Below, piece by piece: positions 48,331 to 60,870 of a DNA stretch of 64,000 nucleotides; the first letter of the stretch is position 1; each line of letters starts with the position of its first letter. This stretch comes from Eustoma russellianum (taxonomy: Eukaryota; Streptophyta; Magnoliopsida; Gentianales; Gentianaceae). Made by a program: the position numbers and the translations under genes. The stretch spans positions 25,392,396-25,456,395 of the forward strand of contig AP025047.1 in assembly GCA_036186865.1 (NCBI GenBank). Direction: 5' to 3'. The notes beneath the pieces were generated by a model that worked only from the letters and a program-made list of their open reading frames with translations, was not told where the DNA came from and did not search any database.

Positions 48331-49119
48331 AATGGAAATAAGATGAAAATGGAAAAGGATATCGATAGGGATTCCGTAAGGGGTATTCGCTTATGATATG
48401 AGAAATAGAAACTGAGATAGAAGAAATGGAAAATGAGATATAAAATAGAAATAAATAAAGAATAAATGGTTGTCAAGTCGTTGTATTCATGAACTGAAAA
48501 GCTGCATCACGGTTTTTGGATTGTATTGACTTATGTGTACGATGACTTAGTTGCGTGTGCTTTACGTGCTTGATTGTACATGAAGGATAAAAAAGGTAAA
48601 TTTATTTGTGTAGAGAAGCATGCTAATTTATATTATTTATTTATTATATTTACACTTGCTTCTCCGTGTATGATCCCACGATAAATATAGTCAGGCTACT
48701 TGAGGGCGATGTATGTCACTCACCCCCCCTCCTTTACCAATCAGTTTTGCAGATAGACAGGTAAAAGAGTTAGTAGACCATGAAAGATCAGGACTGGAGA
48801 TTTCGAGACTGAGGACACTTGGATGAGACTCTCAAGGATTAGTTGAGGCAGTTATTTCGATATTCGAGGTTTATGTATTTCGGAGTTTAGTTTTTATATA
48901 CATTTGACCATTGCATCGATTTAGAATTCCCTAGACATCGTATAATGATGCTGATTATTTTATCGAGGGTTTTTTAGTTCATAACGTTTCGGCTAACATC
49001 GATTTGCTTTATTTTTATGACGTGTAATTAAATTGTATCGACCACTTGTATTCTCCTTAGCTGATACGGTGGGTGAGTCCTTTCAAGTACTAGGGTTCGG
49101 GACGAGTTGCTACATTAAA

Positions 49120-50330
49120 AGATTCTAACAATTTCTTGTCTTCAATTAATTCTTTTGCAAGAGCATTAGAAAACTTATGCAACTCAAGATATTGACAAAA
49201 TAAATCATCATAAGAAGGCTCAAAATCAGAATCAGAATCAGAATTTACCTCATTGGATGCTTTGGATGTAAAGCATACTTGAGCCGTTTTCTCTTCGGCT
49301 TCTTCACCCGTTTCCTCTTCGGCTTCTTCACCTTCAGAATCGGATGAATCACTCCATGTGGATGCTTTAAGGGCTCTTCTCCTTTGTTTAGGTTCTGAGA
49401 CGGGTCTAGTTTTTGTTTGATCCTTGTTATGGTTTTTGTTCATTGTTTTGTCCTTGTTCGGGCAGTCATAAGAGATATGTCCAAGTCTTCCACAAGTATA
49501 ACACTTAATATCCTCATTATTTTTATTTCTATGATTCTTATATGAAATAGGCTTAGGTTTGATTTTAAGCGATTTTCTCTCATGATCTTTCTTAATCTTT
49601 TAGCTAACGTGATTAGATCTTCATCATCAGAATCCGTATCATTATCATCTACGTGATCATAAGAGGTAGAGACATAATCATTTGTTTTAAACATTATAAC
49701 CTTATCTTGCTTAGAAGTAGAATCAGAATTTCTCAGAGTGAGTTTGTTTTTATATACCTTTAATGATCCGATTAATTCCTCCATCTTTATCGATTTGGTT
49801 TCTTTACTTTCTTCGATTGCCGTGACTTTTTGGGATCCCGTTCAGATGAGAGGATTCTGAGTACCTTTTGTACCTTTTCCTGTGTAGAAAACGCTTTTCC
49901 AAGAGACTCAAGAGAGTTGTAAATTTTAGTCAAGCGTAAATTCATATCAACAATAGATTCGTTTGGTAATAACTTGAAAGATTCAAGAGTAGACATGAGC
50001 ATGTTTATTTTGGATTCTTTAACTTGACTAGTACCTTCATGTTTTATTTCACGATTTCTCCATATTTCTTGGGCACTAGAACAATTTGACACATAACTTG
50101 ATTCATTTTTACTTACGCCATTTAGAAGAAGTTGCATAGCCTTAGCATTCGTACTCAATCTCTTTTTATCTTCTACGGTATACTCTTGCTTAGGTTTTTC
50201 GACTTCTAATGTAACGCCATCAATCGTAGTTATTTTAGACGAATTAAAAGGACCGTGTTCTATGATGGACCATAAGTCTATATCAATACCATAAAGAAAA
50301 GTTTCATTTTATGTTTCCATTGTGTATTTT
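49120..50330 (-). pseudogene. copia C gag, N-terminal piece
   Basis: The minus strand encodes the UBN2-type gag domain (AMQLLLNGVSKNESSYVSN, EGTSQVKESKINMLMSTLE), a CCHC knuckle with all ligands intact (CYTCGRLGHISYDC) and the acidic SEGEEAEEETGEEAEE segment, ending in KKLLESFN at the LARD2 border. Frameshifts near 49785 and 49440 divide it. It begins 3' of the gag start, equivalent to 56655 of copia D; the upstream part is cut by the LTR at 50331. Confidence 0.85.
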
Positions 50331-53300
50331 ACGACCCGCACCCCTGGGCTGGTGGTTTATGATGGAATTAAAGTGCGATCGTTGTACCACGATAAGCATA
50401 ATAAGTGTGTAAATGCACCTTAAATAAAAATGTAAGAACTACTAAAGCCACATAATAGACATAAAGAATAGTTAAGATAGGTATATTAAAAATTGTACAA
50501 CTTTTATTAGGACTTAAAGTAAAAGGAAAAATAGAAACAACCCATAAGAATAGCGGGAAAGGAGAAAATGGTAATTCCACCCCACTACCCCTTATAAAAC
50601 CGCCCACCCCTTAGTGTAAGGCAAAATGGTCTTGTAAATCTTTATTCCATTCCCTTTATTTTATTTCTTCACACCTCCTCTTCATCCAATGGCATTTCAT
50701 GCATGCCTTACACCCCGCTAAATGATTCTTTCATTTTATTTTCCATCATTTTTAGTCTTACCAAATATAAGACTACTCTCTAATCACCACCCATGCATGT
50801 CTTACAATTTCATTACACATCCACTTCCTAAACCAAGCAAAGGAGGAAACCCCACCACTTCCCCTTTATTTTCGGCCATAGCAATAAAGGAGGAAGACAA
50901 CTTCATTTCTTACATTTTTTTATCCTCCACCAATCCAACCACATGCAATCCTTACACAACCTTACTTTTCTCCAACCAAAATTCATGCACAACTTATACA
51001 TCCATTACTTATTCTTTTCTTGTCTCCTTAAACCATGATGAAGACTCCATTACTCTCTCCTATTCCCTCAAAATCTCAGCCAAGTATGCTCCAAGGAGAA
51101 CAAATTTTCATTCCTATTCAAGACATCCTTCTCTCTCTTTTCATTTCTTACTCAATTCTTTCTCTCTACAAAAAGGAAAATTTCCTCTCCCCTCTAGAAC
51201 CTTCAAATCGTGAGTTTGAATGGAAGAAGTGAGGAACTTCTTCCATCCTTAACCAAAGAAGACATTACAAATCACTCCATTAACTTCATTCCATTTCTCC
51301 TAGAGTTCTCCCTCATTGATTGTATCACTCAACACAAACTTGTCTACCTACCATTCTTCCCCAAGAAGCCTAGAGTCTTCAAGTCTAAGGAGAAGAACAT
51401 CCTTCAACTTCACTTAAGGAGAATCCATTGCATGTGTAAGAATCCTCAAGGTAAGGATCATACCCTCAATTCTACTCACCTTCTTATTCATCTACTCTTC
51501 AAAAGGCTCCATTTTCTCCTTCTCTAGGCACCTCAATCAAGAGCCCTTTGTAGGAGGAAAGGAAGTTGTCTTGGGATGAAAAGTGAGACCATTTTAAGAA
51601 TTCTTCAAGGTAAGTTTATTAAGATTTAGTCTTAGACCTTTATTGAACAATATATCTTCAAAAAGACTCATTTTCCCCTTCATCTTGGCCATTAGGCGGA
51701 AAGTTGCCAAGGAAGGAGGAAAGAAGAGATCTTTTCCTCCCAAAAGTGTGAGAATCAAAGAAAAGGCAAGTATTCTTCCTAGTTTCTTCATGCATGTTAA
51801 AAATGTAATCTATTATGCATAAATTTAAGGATTGATCATGCATGCCAATGGTCAACTCGGGAAATGATTTGATACAAGGGCCAATCATAAGTTTTATGTT
51901 ACGGAACCTTTAAAGGAATAAAATTAGTCTATACTGCATACAACAAAGTTGTTTTATAAAGCGATGGGTTTCATTTTGCGATGCATGTTTACGTAATTAT
52001 TTATCATATGGAACGTTTTTAAAATGAGTTTTAGACGACATGTTTTCAGAGATGACTTGATCATGTGAAAAGCTTTTGAAATGTTTTTAATGAATTGTAC
52101 CTTGCAACGACTGACTCCATTTGAGACACGATATGCTGTTTTGACAGCTTGCATGTTTGGAGGCCCTGACATCGGGTGTAGTAGTGAGGATGTTAGATAC
52201 AATATCTGTTCTGATACACCCCTCGTTGGGTGTTTTTCTGTATGCCGCCTCATGATGCTAGAACCTTGGTGAGAGGTTGGCGTCATGTGACGAGTTTATG
52301 TTTACGTTCTGGCGGAGTGTAACACCGTGTCTGGGACCCGGGACACTTGCCGGCGTGTTTCTGTTAGTCTTATACATATGATGTAACACCGAGGTTGGAC
52401 TTTGGGATTCATACTCAGTAGATGACTACTCGGAAAGTCACCATTAGTCAACGTACGTATGATGTAACACCATGGTTGGACCATCGGGATTCATAGACGA
52501 TATATGACTACTTGGGAGAGTTCAGTCGCTAGGTCTTGTGTACGTCCGTATAAGTTAAGACATGTTCTGAACACCGTTTTGAACGGATCTGATACAAGAA
52601 TTTCTGACACGTTTATCAGTTGCGTGATTTCTCTGAAAAAGATTCATGACATTTTATCGCATATGCATACGCATGTATACCTGAGTCACCCTGCCAGATA
52701 CATGCTTAGACCCTTAGTGGATCAGGAATGATGTTACAGTGTAAGGTTTGGCATAGACGAAAGAAAAGAAATTGTCTATGAAGTATATGTAAAAGAATGT
52801 ACCATTACGTAATAATAACGAAACATGAACGGCTAATGAATACTTCAATCTTTAATATTCTTTCTACAGTGTGCCTGTGTTATGCATTGTTGTTACCTTA
52901 GTTTATCTGTTAGTACATGTTATGTTACTATTCACGTTGCATGTTCTGTTCACCATGCATGGTCCACATGACGAACCTAGGCGGAAATACTTGTTGAGCG
53001 ATTTGTTATTGCCCACCCCTTCATTTACCACATCGCAGGGCCAGAAGTTAGTTCAGACACAGGAAGAGAGGAGCTAGAGAGTGAGCATCAGTGATGGACT
53101 TATGGACTGGATTATGTATTTTTCTTATGTTATTTCAGACTTGTAGTTTGATATTATACTAGTGACACTTCAGTTGTACTCGGATCTAGTTATTCTGTTT
53201 TGTGCATGTCGGTTATGCGTTGTACATTTTATATTGCTTTCACGATTACGATACACATTATGTCGACATTCACATGAATGTTATCGACGCTTTGTACTTC

Positions 53301-53359
53301 TCTTAGCAAAGTATGGTGGGGGCACCGTGTCGAGACCGTAATCTCGGTTGGGGCGCTAC
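50331..53359 (+). mobile_element. gypsy-type LTR, about 3.0 kb, solo or truncated
   Basis: Starts TGTGTATTTTACGACCCGC and ends TTGGGGCGCTACC, with the 3'-terminal module at 53284-53359 and a GTAACACCGTGTCTGGGAC block at 52319, both shared with LARD1. A ~80-bp duplication lies at 52379-52520. No primer site follows. The last base is C where related LTRs have A, and the next sequence repeats an inner part of the LTR, so the right border is a recombination point rather than a clean end. Open frames such as 50722-51213 have no domain. Confidence 0.7.
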
Positions 53360-53477
53360 CATCATTTACCCCGTCACAGGCCCAGAAGTTAGTTCAGACA
53401 TAGGAAGGGAGGAGCCAGAGAGTGAACATCAGTGATGGACTTATGGACTGGATTATGTATTTTTCTTACGATATTTC
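53360..53477 (+). repeat. Truncated duplicate of the LTR 3' region
   Basis: Closely repeats 53022-53136, with CCAGAAGTTAGTTCAGACA and the GTGATGGACTTATGGACTGG block. It is cut by the copia D 5' LTR. Confidence 0.88.
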
Positions 53478-56400
53478 TGTAGAGAAAAAGGGTTTTAGTG
53501 ATTTCAAAATACATGATTTAAGCGTATTACATAAAAACGTACATGACATAAACGTGTGCATGACATATTGCATATAACTTGCCTTATATAGTTCATATAT
53601 AATGTTGCCGTACTAATGAGCCATGAAGCTTCAATGCTTACATCAAATGGCAAACATTTGTTGTGTTTGAACTATTTCCAGGTGCCACCATTAATGAACT
53701 AAACTAGTTCATTAAGTGAAGTATTTAGTTAATTAAACTAAGTAGTTCACTAAAGGAAGCAATATTTCGACAAGGCACAAAGGCAACAAGGTGAAGAAAG
53801 GAAAGTTTTTCATTCTCCTCCCATAGTAAATACAAGCCATTTATGCATATATATATATATATATATTCAGATTTTTTAAAAGGGCACATACACATTTATT
53901 CCAACGTACTACCGACACGTTATATATTTTACATACATACGTTAACGTCACACCACCATAATTAACTCATATTTATGAGTATATTTAGGTCTTATATCAT
54001 ATAATATAAGTCATGGTGATGACAAATTAAATATGACACGTTAAAAGGTTTTAAACCGAAAATTGTCGTATCGGACGAATACCGAAACTTCACCAACGTA
54101 TCACGTACTTGCCATAAATAGTTGGACAGCTCCTAAACTTCAAAAATATTCAGAAATTTCGTTTGTATGATGATATTTACAGCTATAAAATCATTCCATG
54201 TTGGCACACACAAATCACCCCACATTAAGGCCAAATTGTGGAGATTCCAATTTCAATTTTGTCACATGCTTTAGGCGCCACTTTAAGACCAACCAAATGT
54301 TGAATATTAAAGTTTAATTTATATATATTATGTTTAACATAATATATAACATGTGAAAAAATTTGGAATTTAATTAGAGAAAAATCGGGTAATCGATAAA
54401 CATCGAAAATTCGGTTTTCCACGTACACAATACATGGAACGTTTTTGGCACATCATACGACATATATCTAGACACTTTTTACATATTTCATACATCTTAA
54501 AGTGTTCTATAAAATTCAATTAAGGGCTGATTGGAATATACCATGTGTATATTATTAAATGTGCATTATTTTACAAAGTTAGCAAAAATAAAATTCAGCA
54601 CATGCACAATATGTATTACACGCCTAAAACAGCTGAGTTGGAGCCTATGTGGAGCCTTGTTGGCATATAGATTGGTCAAGAATGAAGCATACAATGTTGA
54701 TGACATAAAGGAAGGAGCTACACAAGGTAACATTTCAAACTTTTGTCACAATTGTGACACATGCTGAAAATTCAGCATGTGCACTAAAGAGCTGGCCGAA
54801 ATTCTTCTCATTATGGCTCATATTTTGTGTCTTGATTAAGATGTATTAATTAGAAGACAATTTGGAAGTGTTTTAAATATTTTATGGAATAAAGAAAGTG
54901 ATATTCTTGGATATCACACATGATGAAAATTTCAGCATGTGTGTAATGCATCTAGGCCGATTTTTTGGCCTTTTAGGTTTCTAGTTTTATTCCAAAATTG
55001 ATGAAAATATCTTATACTAAATGATGATTCGTTTTCAAGAAATAAATCAAAGAAAATATGGCAACATTTTGAAAAGAATGCTAATGATTCACATGCTGAA
55101 ATTTCAGCATGTAAAGTCCCTTTATGGCCGATTTTTTCACCCCTTTTGGAGAAATATTGTCTTGCTTAATTTATGTGATGATCTAGGAAGATATGGTAAT
55201 TATTCTATGGTGATTTTGGGACATGTTTTTAGTGGAATTCTCAGATTTTCTTAGTCATCAAGTGATGACAACATTCAACCAATCAATGAGTGCCAAGTAG
55301 GCAAGAGTTTAATGATCATCCAATGAGGAGGTGCCAAGTAAGCAAGAACATGTCACAATGATGAACCATATTCTCCCAAGGACTTAGAAGATAATTTTCA
55401 AGAGGAGAATGACCCAAGGGGGGCGGCCAAAAAAAGGTTAAAAGGAAAAGAAGAAGAACAAAACAAGAACAAGAACAAGCATTGCAATCTTGAAGCATAA
55501 AAACGTCTAGCTCTTCTTCTTCTACACTCTCTTTCTTTCTTCTTTCTAAAAGCCTATTGTACTTACATTCATATACTTTAATATGCTTCTATTAGACCAC
55601 CACATATTCTTCAATCATTGTAAAAGATTGATCAAGGTGTGATCAATCTTAGACTTGCAAGGTGGTGGTGTTTGTGTGCGTTGTATTCATCATACAAGGT
55701 TTGTAAAGGGTTGGAGTTGGTGTGTAACTTCATCAACCCTGTGGTAAGGAGTAATTTGTGTGTGTGATTAGTGTGAACCGAGAAAGATGTCCTCGAAGAC
55801 TGGAGTAGGTTGTTTATAACAGAACCAGTATAAAATGCTTGGTGTCATTTACTTTCAGCACTTATATTCTGTTTCAGCACTGTTTATCCTTTTTGATCAC
55901 GCTCGTAAAAATAGTAAACGGATTTCAAAAATTTCGAAAATTTCAGAAAACATAGACACACGTTTTAAGGTTCTTTTGGCACAAGGTTCAACCCTTTGGG
56001 ACAATTATAAGTCACTCAAACGTCCAACGTTCTGAGACTAGTACAGTCTGATTTTCAGGCTTGTAAAGGTTGAGTCTTTGATCGTATTTGACTAACTTCC
56101 CAAAAGAAGTTTTCAAAACTGTTTCAACCCATTTAAACATAACTTATAAACGGTTAGTGGTTAAAATTTCAGAGCATTTGGAGGTACGTACAAATAGGGA
56201 TTAATTTTTCAAATCAGTCTACCGTTTCTGGCAGATTCGCGCAATCTGACCACTAATGATTTTTGAAGGGGTTAAAGGTTGAATTTAAATCTGAAATTTT
56301 TGGGAGACACTCCTAACATCTGAGGCTATGTTCTCTAAAAATTTCAAAATTTTTGAAGATCTACAACCTAGTTTTAAAAACGTTTTAAAACTGATCATGA

Positions 56401-56512
56401 AAACAGAAACTGTTTTCAGAAGTTGAGTTCTTGAGTCAAAACTATTTTAAAAACCACACTTTCCGCACCAACTATTCAACCCCCCTTCTAGTGGTGTCTT
56501 TCAGATCCTACA
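53478..56512 (+). repeat. 5' LTR of copia D
   Basis: 3035 bp, from TGTAGAGAAAAAGGG to GATCCTACA. It has paired palindromes at 53691-53754, seven ACGT cores between 53904 and 54106, and a decayed TATA box (CATAAATA, 54113-54120). The 3' end CAACCCCCCTTCTAGTGGTG is shared with the other two LTRs. Confidence 0.9.
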
Positions 56513-56514
56513 AG

Positions 56515-56526
56515 TGGTATCAGAGC
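56515..56526 (+). other. copia D primer binding site (tRNA-iMet)
   Basis: TGGTATCAGAGC two bases after the LTR. Confidence 0.93.
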
Positions 56527-56603
56527 GCAGGAACACTCACTTGAAAGGATCCAACGATCTCAGTGAGATAGCAACCACAAATCTCAAAACCGAACATGAA
56601 GGT

Positions 56604-58492
56604 ATGTCGAGCTAAAGGCATCCTCTCTTTGACGGTGAGTCTTTTATTCAATGGAAATTATTAATGAAGCTTTTTCTCATGGCAATCGATATTGGTCTTT
56701 GGTCGATTTTAGAAGATGGTCCTTTTGTTCCATCAAAGTTATCTACTGTAGATGGAGTCACACTAGAAGTCGTTAAACCTAGACAAGAATATTCAAGTGA
56801 AGTAAAAAGAGACTAAGCATGAACGCTAGGGCTATGCAGTTACTTTTAAATGGATTAAGTAAGAGTGAGTCTAGTTATGTTTCAAATTCTTCTAGTGCAC
56901 AAGAAATGTGGAGAATACTCGAAATGAAACACGAAGGCACTAGTCAAGTAAAAGAGTCCAAGATAAATATGCTTATGTCCACACTCGAGTCGTTTAAATT
57001 ATTGCCCAATGAATCTATCGTTGATATGGATCTTCGCTTGACTAACATCTACAATTCTCTTGAGTCTCTTGGCAAAGCCTTTACTATGCAGGAAAAGGTA
57101 CAAAAAGTCTTGCGAAGCCTTCCATCCGAGTGGGACCCTAAAGTAACCGCAATAGAAGAAAGCAAAGTAACGAACTCAATAAAGATGGAAGAGTTAATTG
57201 GATCACTTAAGGTGTACAAAAATAAACTCACCATACGGAAATCGGAATCATCTAAACAAGGTACAGCTATTGCTTTTAAATCAAATGAATACGTCTCTAC
57301 TTCTTCCGATCACATAGATGATAGTGATTCTGAATCAGATAACGATGACCTAATTCTATTGGCTAAAGGCTTAAGAAAATTTATGAAAATGTCATTTAGA
57401 AACAAAAATAAGGCTACTAAAAGAAATAAGAACAAGACAAACGACAAAGATGTTAAATGTTATGAATACGGCAAACTTGGACATCTATCATATGACTGCC
57501 CTAATAAGAAAAAGCAAACAAATAAATACCCTGACAAGGAACGGAGCAAGAATAGACTTGTCTTAGAACTTAAGCAAAGGAAACGAGCTCTCAAAGCCTC
57601 CACTTAGAGTGATACATCGGATTCCAAGACTGAAACCGAAGAGGAGACTGCACAAGTATGCTGTGTGTCCAAAGCATCAAACGAGGTATCATCTGACTCT
57701 AATTCTGACTCTGAGCCTTCTTATGATGATCTTTTTAGTCAGTACTTAGAACTGCATAAATTCACTAAGACTCTCGCTAAGGAAAAGAAGCGATTAATTG
57801 AAGACAAGAAGATGTTAGAATCTTCTAACGAAACTCTTGTCGCTCAATTAAACGATTCTAAAGAAGAGTCATCATGCATCATTAATGCATTAAAGACAGA
57901 GATTTCATCATTGACCACGCAAAATAATGAAATGAAATCTGAGATTTCAAGTTTGAAATCAAGGAATACAGACTTAGAGAAAATGATGAAACAGTTTGAT
58001 ACGGGATCTAACATGCTACATCGTATTATCTTATCACAAAAGCATGACAGTGATAAAATGGGTTTAGGATACGTTGAAACAAATGAAGTATCCATTAAAC
58101 CAACCAAGTTCGTAGTGTCTAAGAAAGTAGACACCCCAAAACAAAAAATGGCGTCTAAGATGACGCAAAGACCCTCTCTCCCCACCTCACGCCCCACTTC
58201 TTCCTCATATCATGCGAAATACAATTTTGTGCCATATAGATATGAGAAGAAACAAGTAATGCATACACGTCATCCATTTCATTCATCTAGATCACGCACT
58301 ACGCACATAAACACAAAGACATATCAAAAACGTCCTACATATAATGAGTACAAAGGAGTTCCTGGCCAAAGGCCCAAAGTGCACTCACCACATGTTTACT
58401 ACATTGCACCTTCATCTACATTCTTGCCATTTGCTAGACCGAGAAGGATCACCCAAATATGGGTACCGAAAGGTACTTTTACTAAAAGGTGA
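56604..58492 (+). pseudogene. copia D gag: UBN2 domain, zinc knuckle, coiled coil
   Basis: From ATG 56604 with an immediate TAA (56613-56615), then a DUF4219-like start (HPLFDGESFIQWKLLMK), a frameshift near 56805, the UBN2 domain, and a knuckle in which the second Cys is Tyr (CYEYGKLGHLSYDC), so zinc binding is lost. TAG at 57605-57607 interrupts an acidic region. A coiled coil (about 57770-58020), a basic His/Arg/Tyr-rich tail and the border motif IWVPKG follow, ending at 58492. Gag forms the particle shell and binds genomic RNA. Confidence 0.88.
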
Positions 58493-58539
58493 ATAACTAA
58501 CTCGTAAGGACCCAAAATTAAAAGGGTACCTAAATCATT

Positions 58540-58800
58540 TTTGCACATTGCAGGGAGCCCACACATCAAAAGATACATTTATAAAGTGGTTCTTTGACAG
58601 TGGTTGCTCGAGGCACATGAAGGGTGACCTGAGCCTGTTCACGAAATTAAAGAAGGTCACAAAAGGTTGATCAGTGACCTTTGGAGACAACAACGAATGC
58701 AAGATCATCGGAAAAGGTACAATTCGTAACCCAAGCACTCTTTAAATCTCCAACGTCTTTTTGGTAAGCAACTTATCTTATAATCTTCTTAGCATTTCGC
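58540..58800 (+). pseudogene. copia D aspartic protease
   Basis: FDSGCSRHMKG, with the catalytic Asp codon at 58596-58598, is in a frame different from gag and integrase. At least two stops follow. The protease would cleave the polyprotein. Confidence 0.82.
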
Positions 58801-58806
58801 AATTTA

Positions 58807-60005
58807 TTGACAATGCCTTATTGCAATATAATAAATAAAAATGGAGAGACCATTTTAAAAGGAAAACGAGAAGGAAACATCTTTACGCTTTCTATGGATG
58901 ATATGTTAGATGCTAAAGTTAAGTGTTTCATGTCAAACGAACCCAACGTAAATTTATGGCATAGATGTTTAGGACACATTGGCATTTCTACACTAGAAAA
59001 ACTCCAACGAAAGAACCTAATACGAGGATTGCCTACGCTTGATTTAGACAACTTTCAGTTGTGTGAATCTTGCATAAAAGGAAAACAAACACGCGAGTCA
59101 CTTAAACCTAAGAATGAAATAAGCAAAACTAGAGTCTTAGAACTATTACACATTGATTTGTTTGGTCCTAGTCGCACTACGAGCCTTGGTGGGCGACATT
59201 ATACTTGCGTGATTGTTGATGATTTTTCTCGTTATACTTGGACTTTGTTTCTTGCACATAAGGATGATAGTGCCATTGAGATTGCGAAATTAATAAAACA
59301 ATTTGAAAATCAATACGGTGTCAATATGAAAAAGATAAGAAGCGATAGAGGTGGTGAATTTAAGAATAAGGATATGATTTCATTTTGCGAAGAAAAAGGA
59401 ATTAAGCACGAGTTTTCGCCACCTAGAACTCCACAATTAAATGGAGTAGTAGAAAGAAAGAATAGGACATTACAAGAAATTGCTAGAACGATGTTGTGCG
59501 AAAATAAATTGCCTAGATTTTTGTGGGCGGAAGCCGTAAATTGTGCATGCTACATAGTGAATCACTTATCCATTAGAAAGAAAATAAATAAGACGCCTTA
59601 TGAGATATTAAATAATCGCATGCCTAAAATTGACTATTTTCGTGTGTTTGGTTGTAAATTCTTTTTTCTAAATACAAAGATAATTTAGATAAATTTGAAT
59701 CTAAATCAATTGAATGCATCTTTGCTGGATATTCTGTAAATTCAAAAGCATATAGATGTTATGATCCTCTCACTAGACAAATCATAGAATCTATTCATGT
59801 GAAGTTTAATGAATTTGGTGAGATTCATAAAGATAAAGAATATGATGATGATGAAGATGATGGTACGTTTGATATGCATGATACACTAGAAATGCATGAT
59901 CACTTAGAAATGCATGAGAACATAGAAAATAATCAACCAAGATGGCATAGAGATCACCCACATGATCTCATTATAGGATCCCCACATGATCACTTAGAAA
60001 TGCAC
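58807..60005 (+). pseudogene. copia D integrase
   Basis: A 293-codon frame holds the zinc-binding HHCC (His52, His57, Cys86, Cys89) and an intact DD35E triad (Asp117, Asp180, Glu216). The copia DLFGPS and PQLNGVVERKN motifs are present. After a one-base shift at about 59683 the frame continues through the acidic linker to about 60005. It joins element DNA to host DNA. Residues from MLCENK onward match the start of the window. Confidence 0.9.
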
Positions 60006-60007
60006 TT

Positions 60008-60870
60008 GTTAATCCCATTTTAAAAATAGTAACAACTAGATTGACTATAGGATTAATCCTAGGAGTAACACAAGAATTGGATGACTACTAGTTACTGCGA
60101 GCACAATAAAACTACTGCATATATATACGCCTGCAGAGCTGATTTCTCTTCACATGCGAACACACATATGATAAATTTTGTGATCCACCAAGTTATATTA
60201 ACTCTACATAAGCTACTGAACATCTGCTTGAATAAACTTGGTGTTGAAAAGCAAAAACAATGTGATCTGCAGAATCCCATCTTCAACTGGTCTCATAAGG
60301 ATGAAGCACTGTGTTCTTTAAGCTCGAATCGAAAGCAAAGCTGGGAGGCAATTCGATCATCCGCCCGTCCTATGTTTTCATAACCGTTCTGTAGAGTTAT
60401 TTTACGTTGTCATAGAAAATAACATAACTTTACATTTATATGGGTCAAATTGAACAAGTATGTTATGCTCACACTAATTAACATGGATATGAATTTCATT
60501 AAGAGATTATCAAAAGTTCATCCTCAGAACTTGCATCAAGAACTCATTTCAACACCATCTTAGAGAGAGATTCACTCGATAGTGCTAGTCAAAGCTCTTC
60601 TATGGTTTATTTTTACCTATTGAACCTTATTTGTAGAATATCTACTGATGAAGGTTGGATTGCAAACAGAAAGAGTTCTCATTAAATGTAATAAGTCTCA
60701 TTCCACTTTATGTTTTATGAACTAACTTCTTATTCAGTCATTCAGTTAAGGGGTCTACCAAGTTAAACTCAAATAGCACAAACTCCAAGTTAACTACCAT
60801 GAACTAATCTCCTCAAGCACAATGTTTTTTCTCAAAAGGATATGCGAGCTCTTTCTATTATAGATCCTAT
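60008..60870. other. No gene seen; probably 3' untranslated region and LTR of the minus-strand copia
   Basis: AT-rich sequence between copia D and the RNase H relic. Short frames (60081-60383) have no domain. I could not place the LTR border. Confidence 0.4.

Larger units (their letters stand above)
23487..49114 (+). mobile_element. LARD2: 25.6 kb non-autonomous LTR element carrying further insertions
   Basis: Two LTRs (23487-30927 and 36107-49114) flank a 5.18 kb interior with primer site and polypurine tract but no recognisable gene. Removing the 4.7 kb solo LTR from the first and the LINE pair from the second leaves about 2.75 and 2.5 kb; the shorter one has also lost about 0.3 kb beside the LINE. 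The original element was therefore about 10.7 kb. Its ends TGTTATGGCCC and GAGTCGCTACA resemble LARD1. Confidence 0.82.
36107..49114 (+). repeat. 3' LTR of LARD2, interrupted by two LINEs
   Basis: LTR sequence is at 36107-37071 and about 47586-49114. It starts TGTTATGGCCCTCG with a (TTA)n run at 36135-36155. It resumes after the LINEs at GGCTGGCAGAG, which corresponds to about 24758 of the 5' LTR, so about 310 bases that should follow 37071 are missing. Confidence 0.85.
11308..50330 (-). mobile_element. Gag-only Sirevirus-like element (copia C) in three pieces
   Basis: Minus-strand copia sequence occurs at 11308-14510, 23112-23486 and 49120-50330. Joined in that order they form one element: gag N-terminus (50330 to 49120), gag coiled coil (23486 to 23112), gag C-terminus (14510 to about 14190), untranslated tail and 3' LTR (13963 to 11308). 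The first gap is LARD2 with duplication TTAGA/TTAAA, the second is LARD1 with duplication AGTAG. Protease, integrase, RT and RNase H are absent. The right end at 50330 is cut by another LTR; the 5' LTR is not in the window. Confidence 0.82.
53478..60007 (+). mobile_element. Sirevirus-like copia element D, 5' LTR to integrase, 3'-truncated
   Basis: 5' LTR, primer site, gag, protease and integrase are present in order. The element breaks off in the acidic linker before RT at about 60007, where copia A continues into RT. The 3' LTR is missing. It is the only copy here with the gag-to-integrase region of this family in one piece. Confidence 0.88.

Noticed and set aside
50722..51213. 163-aa Ser/Pro/Phe-rich frame
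   Set aside because: Lies in a pyrimidine-rich part of a gypsy LTR; composition explains the open frame.
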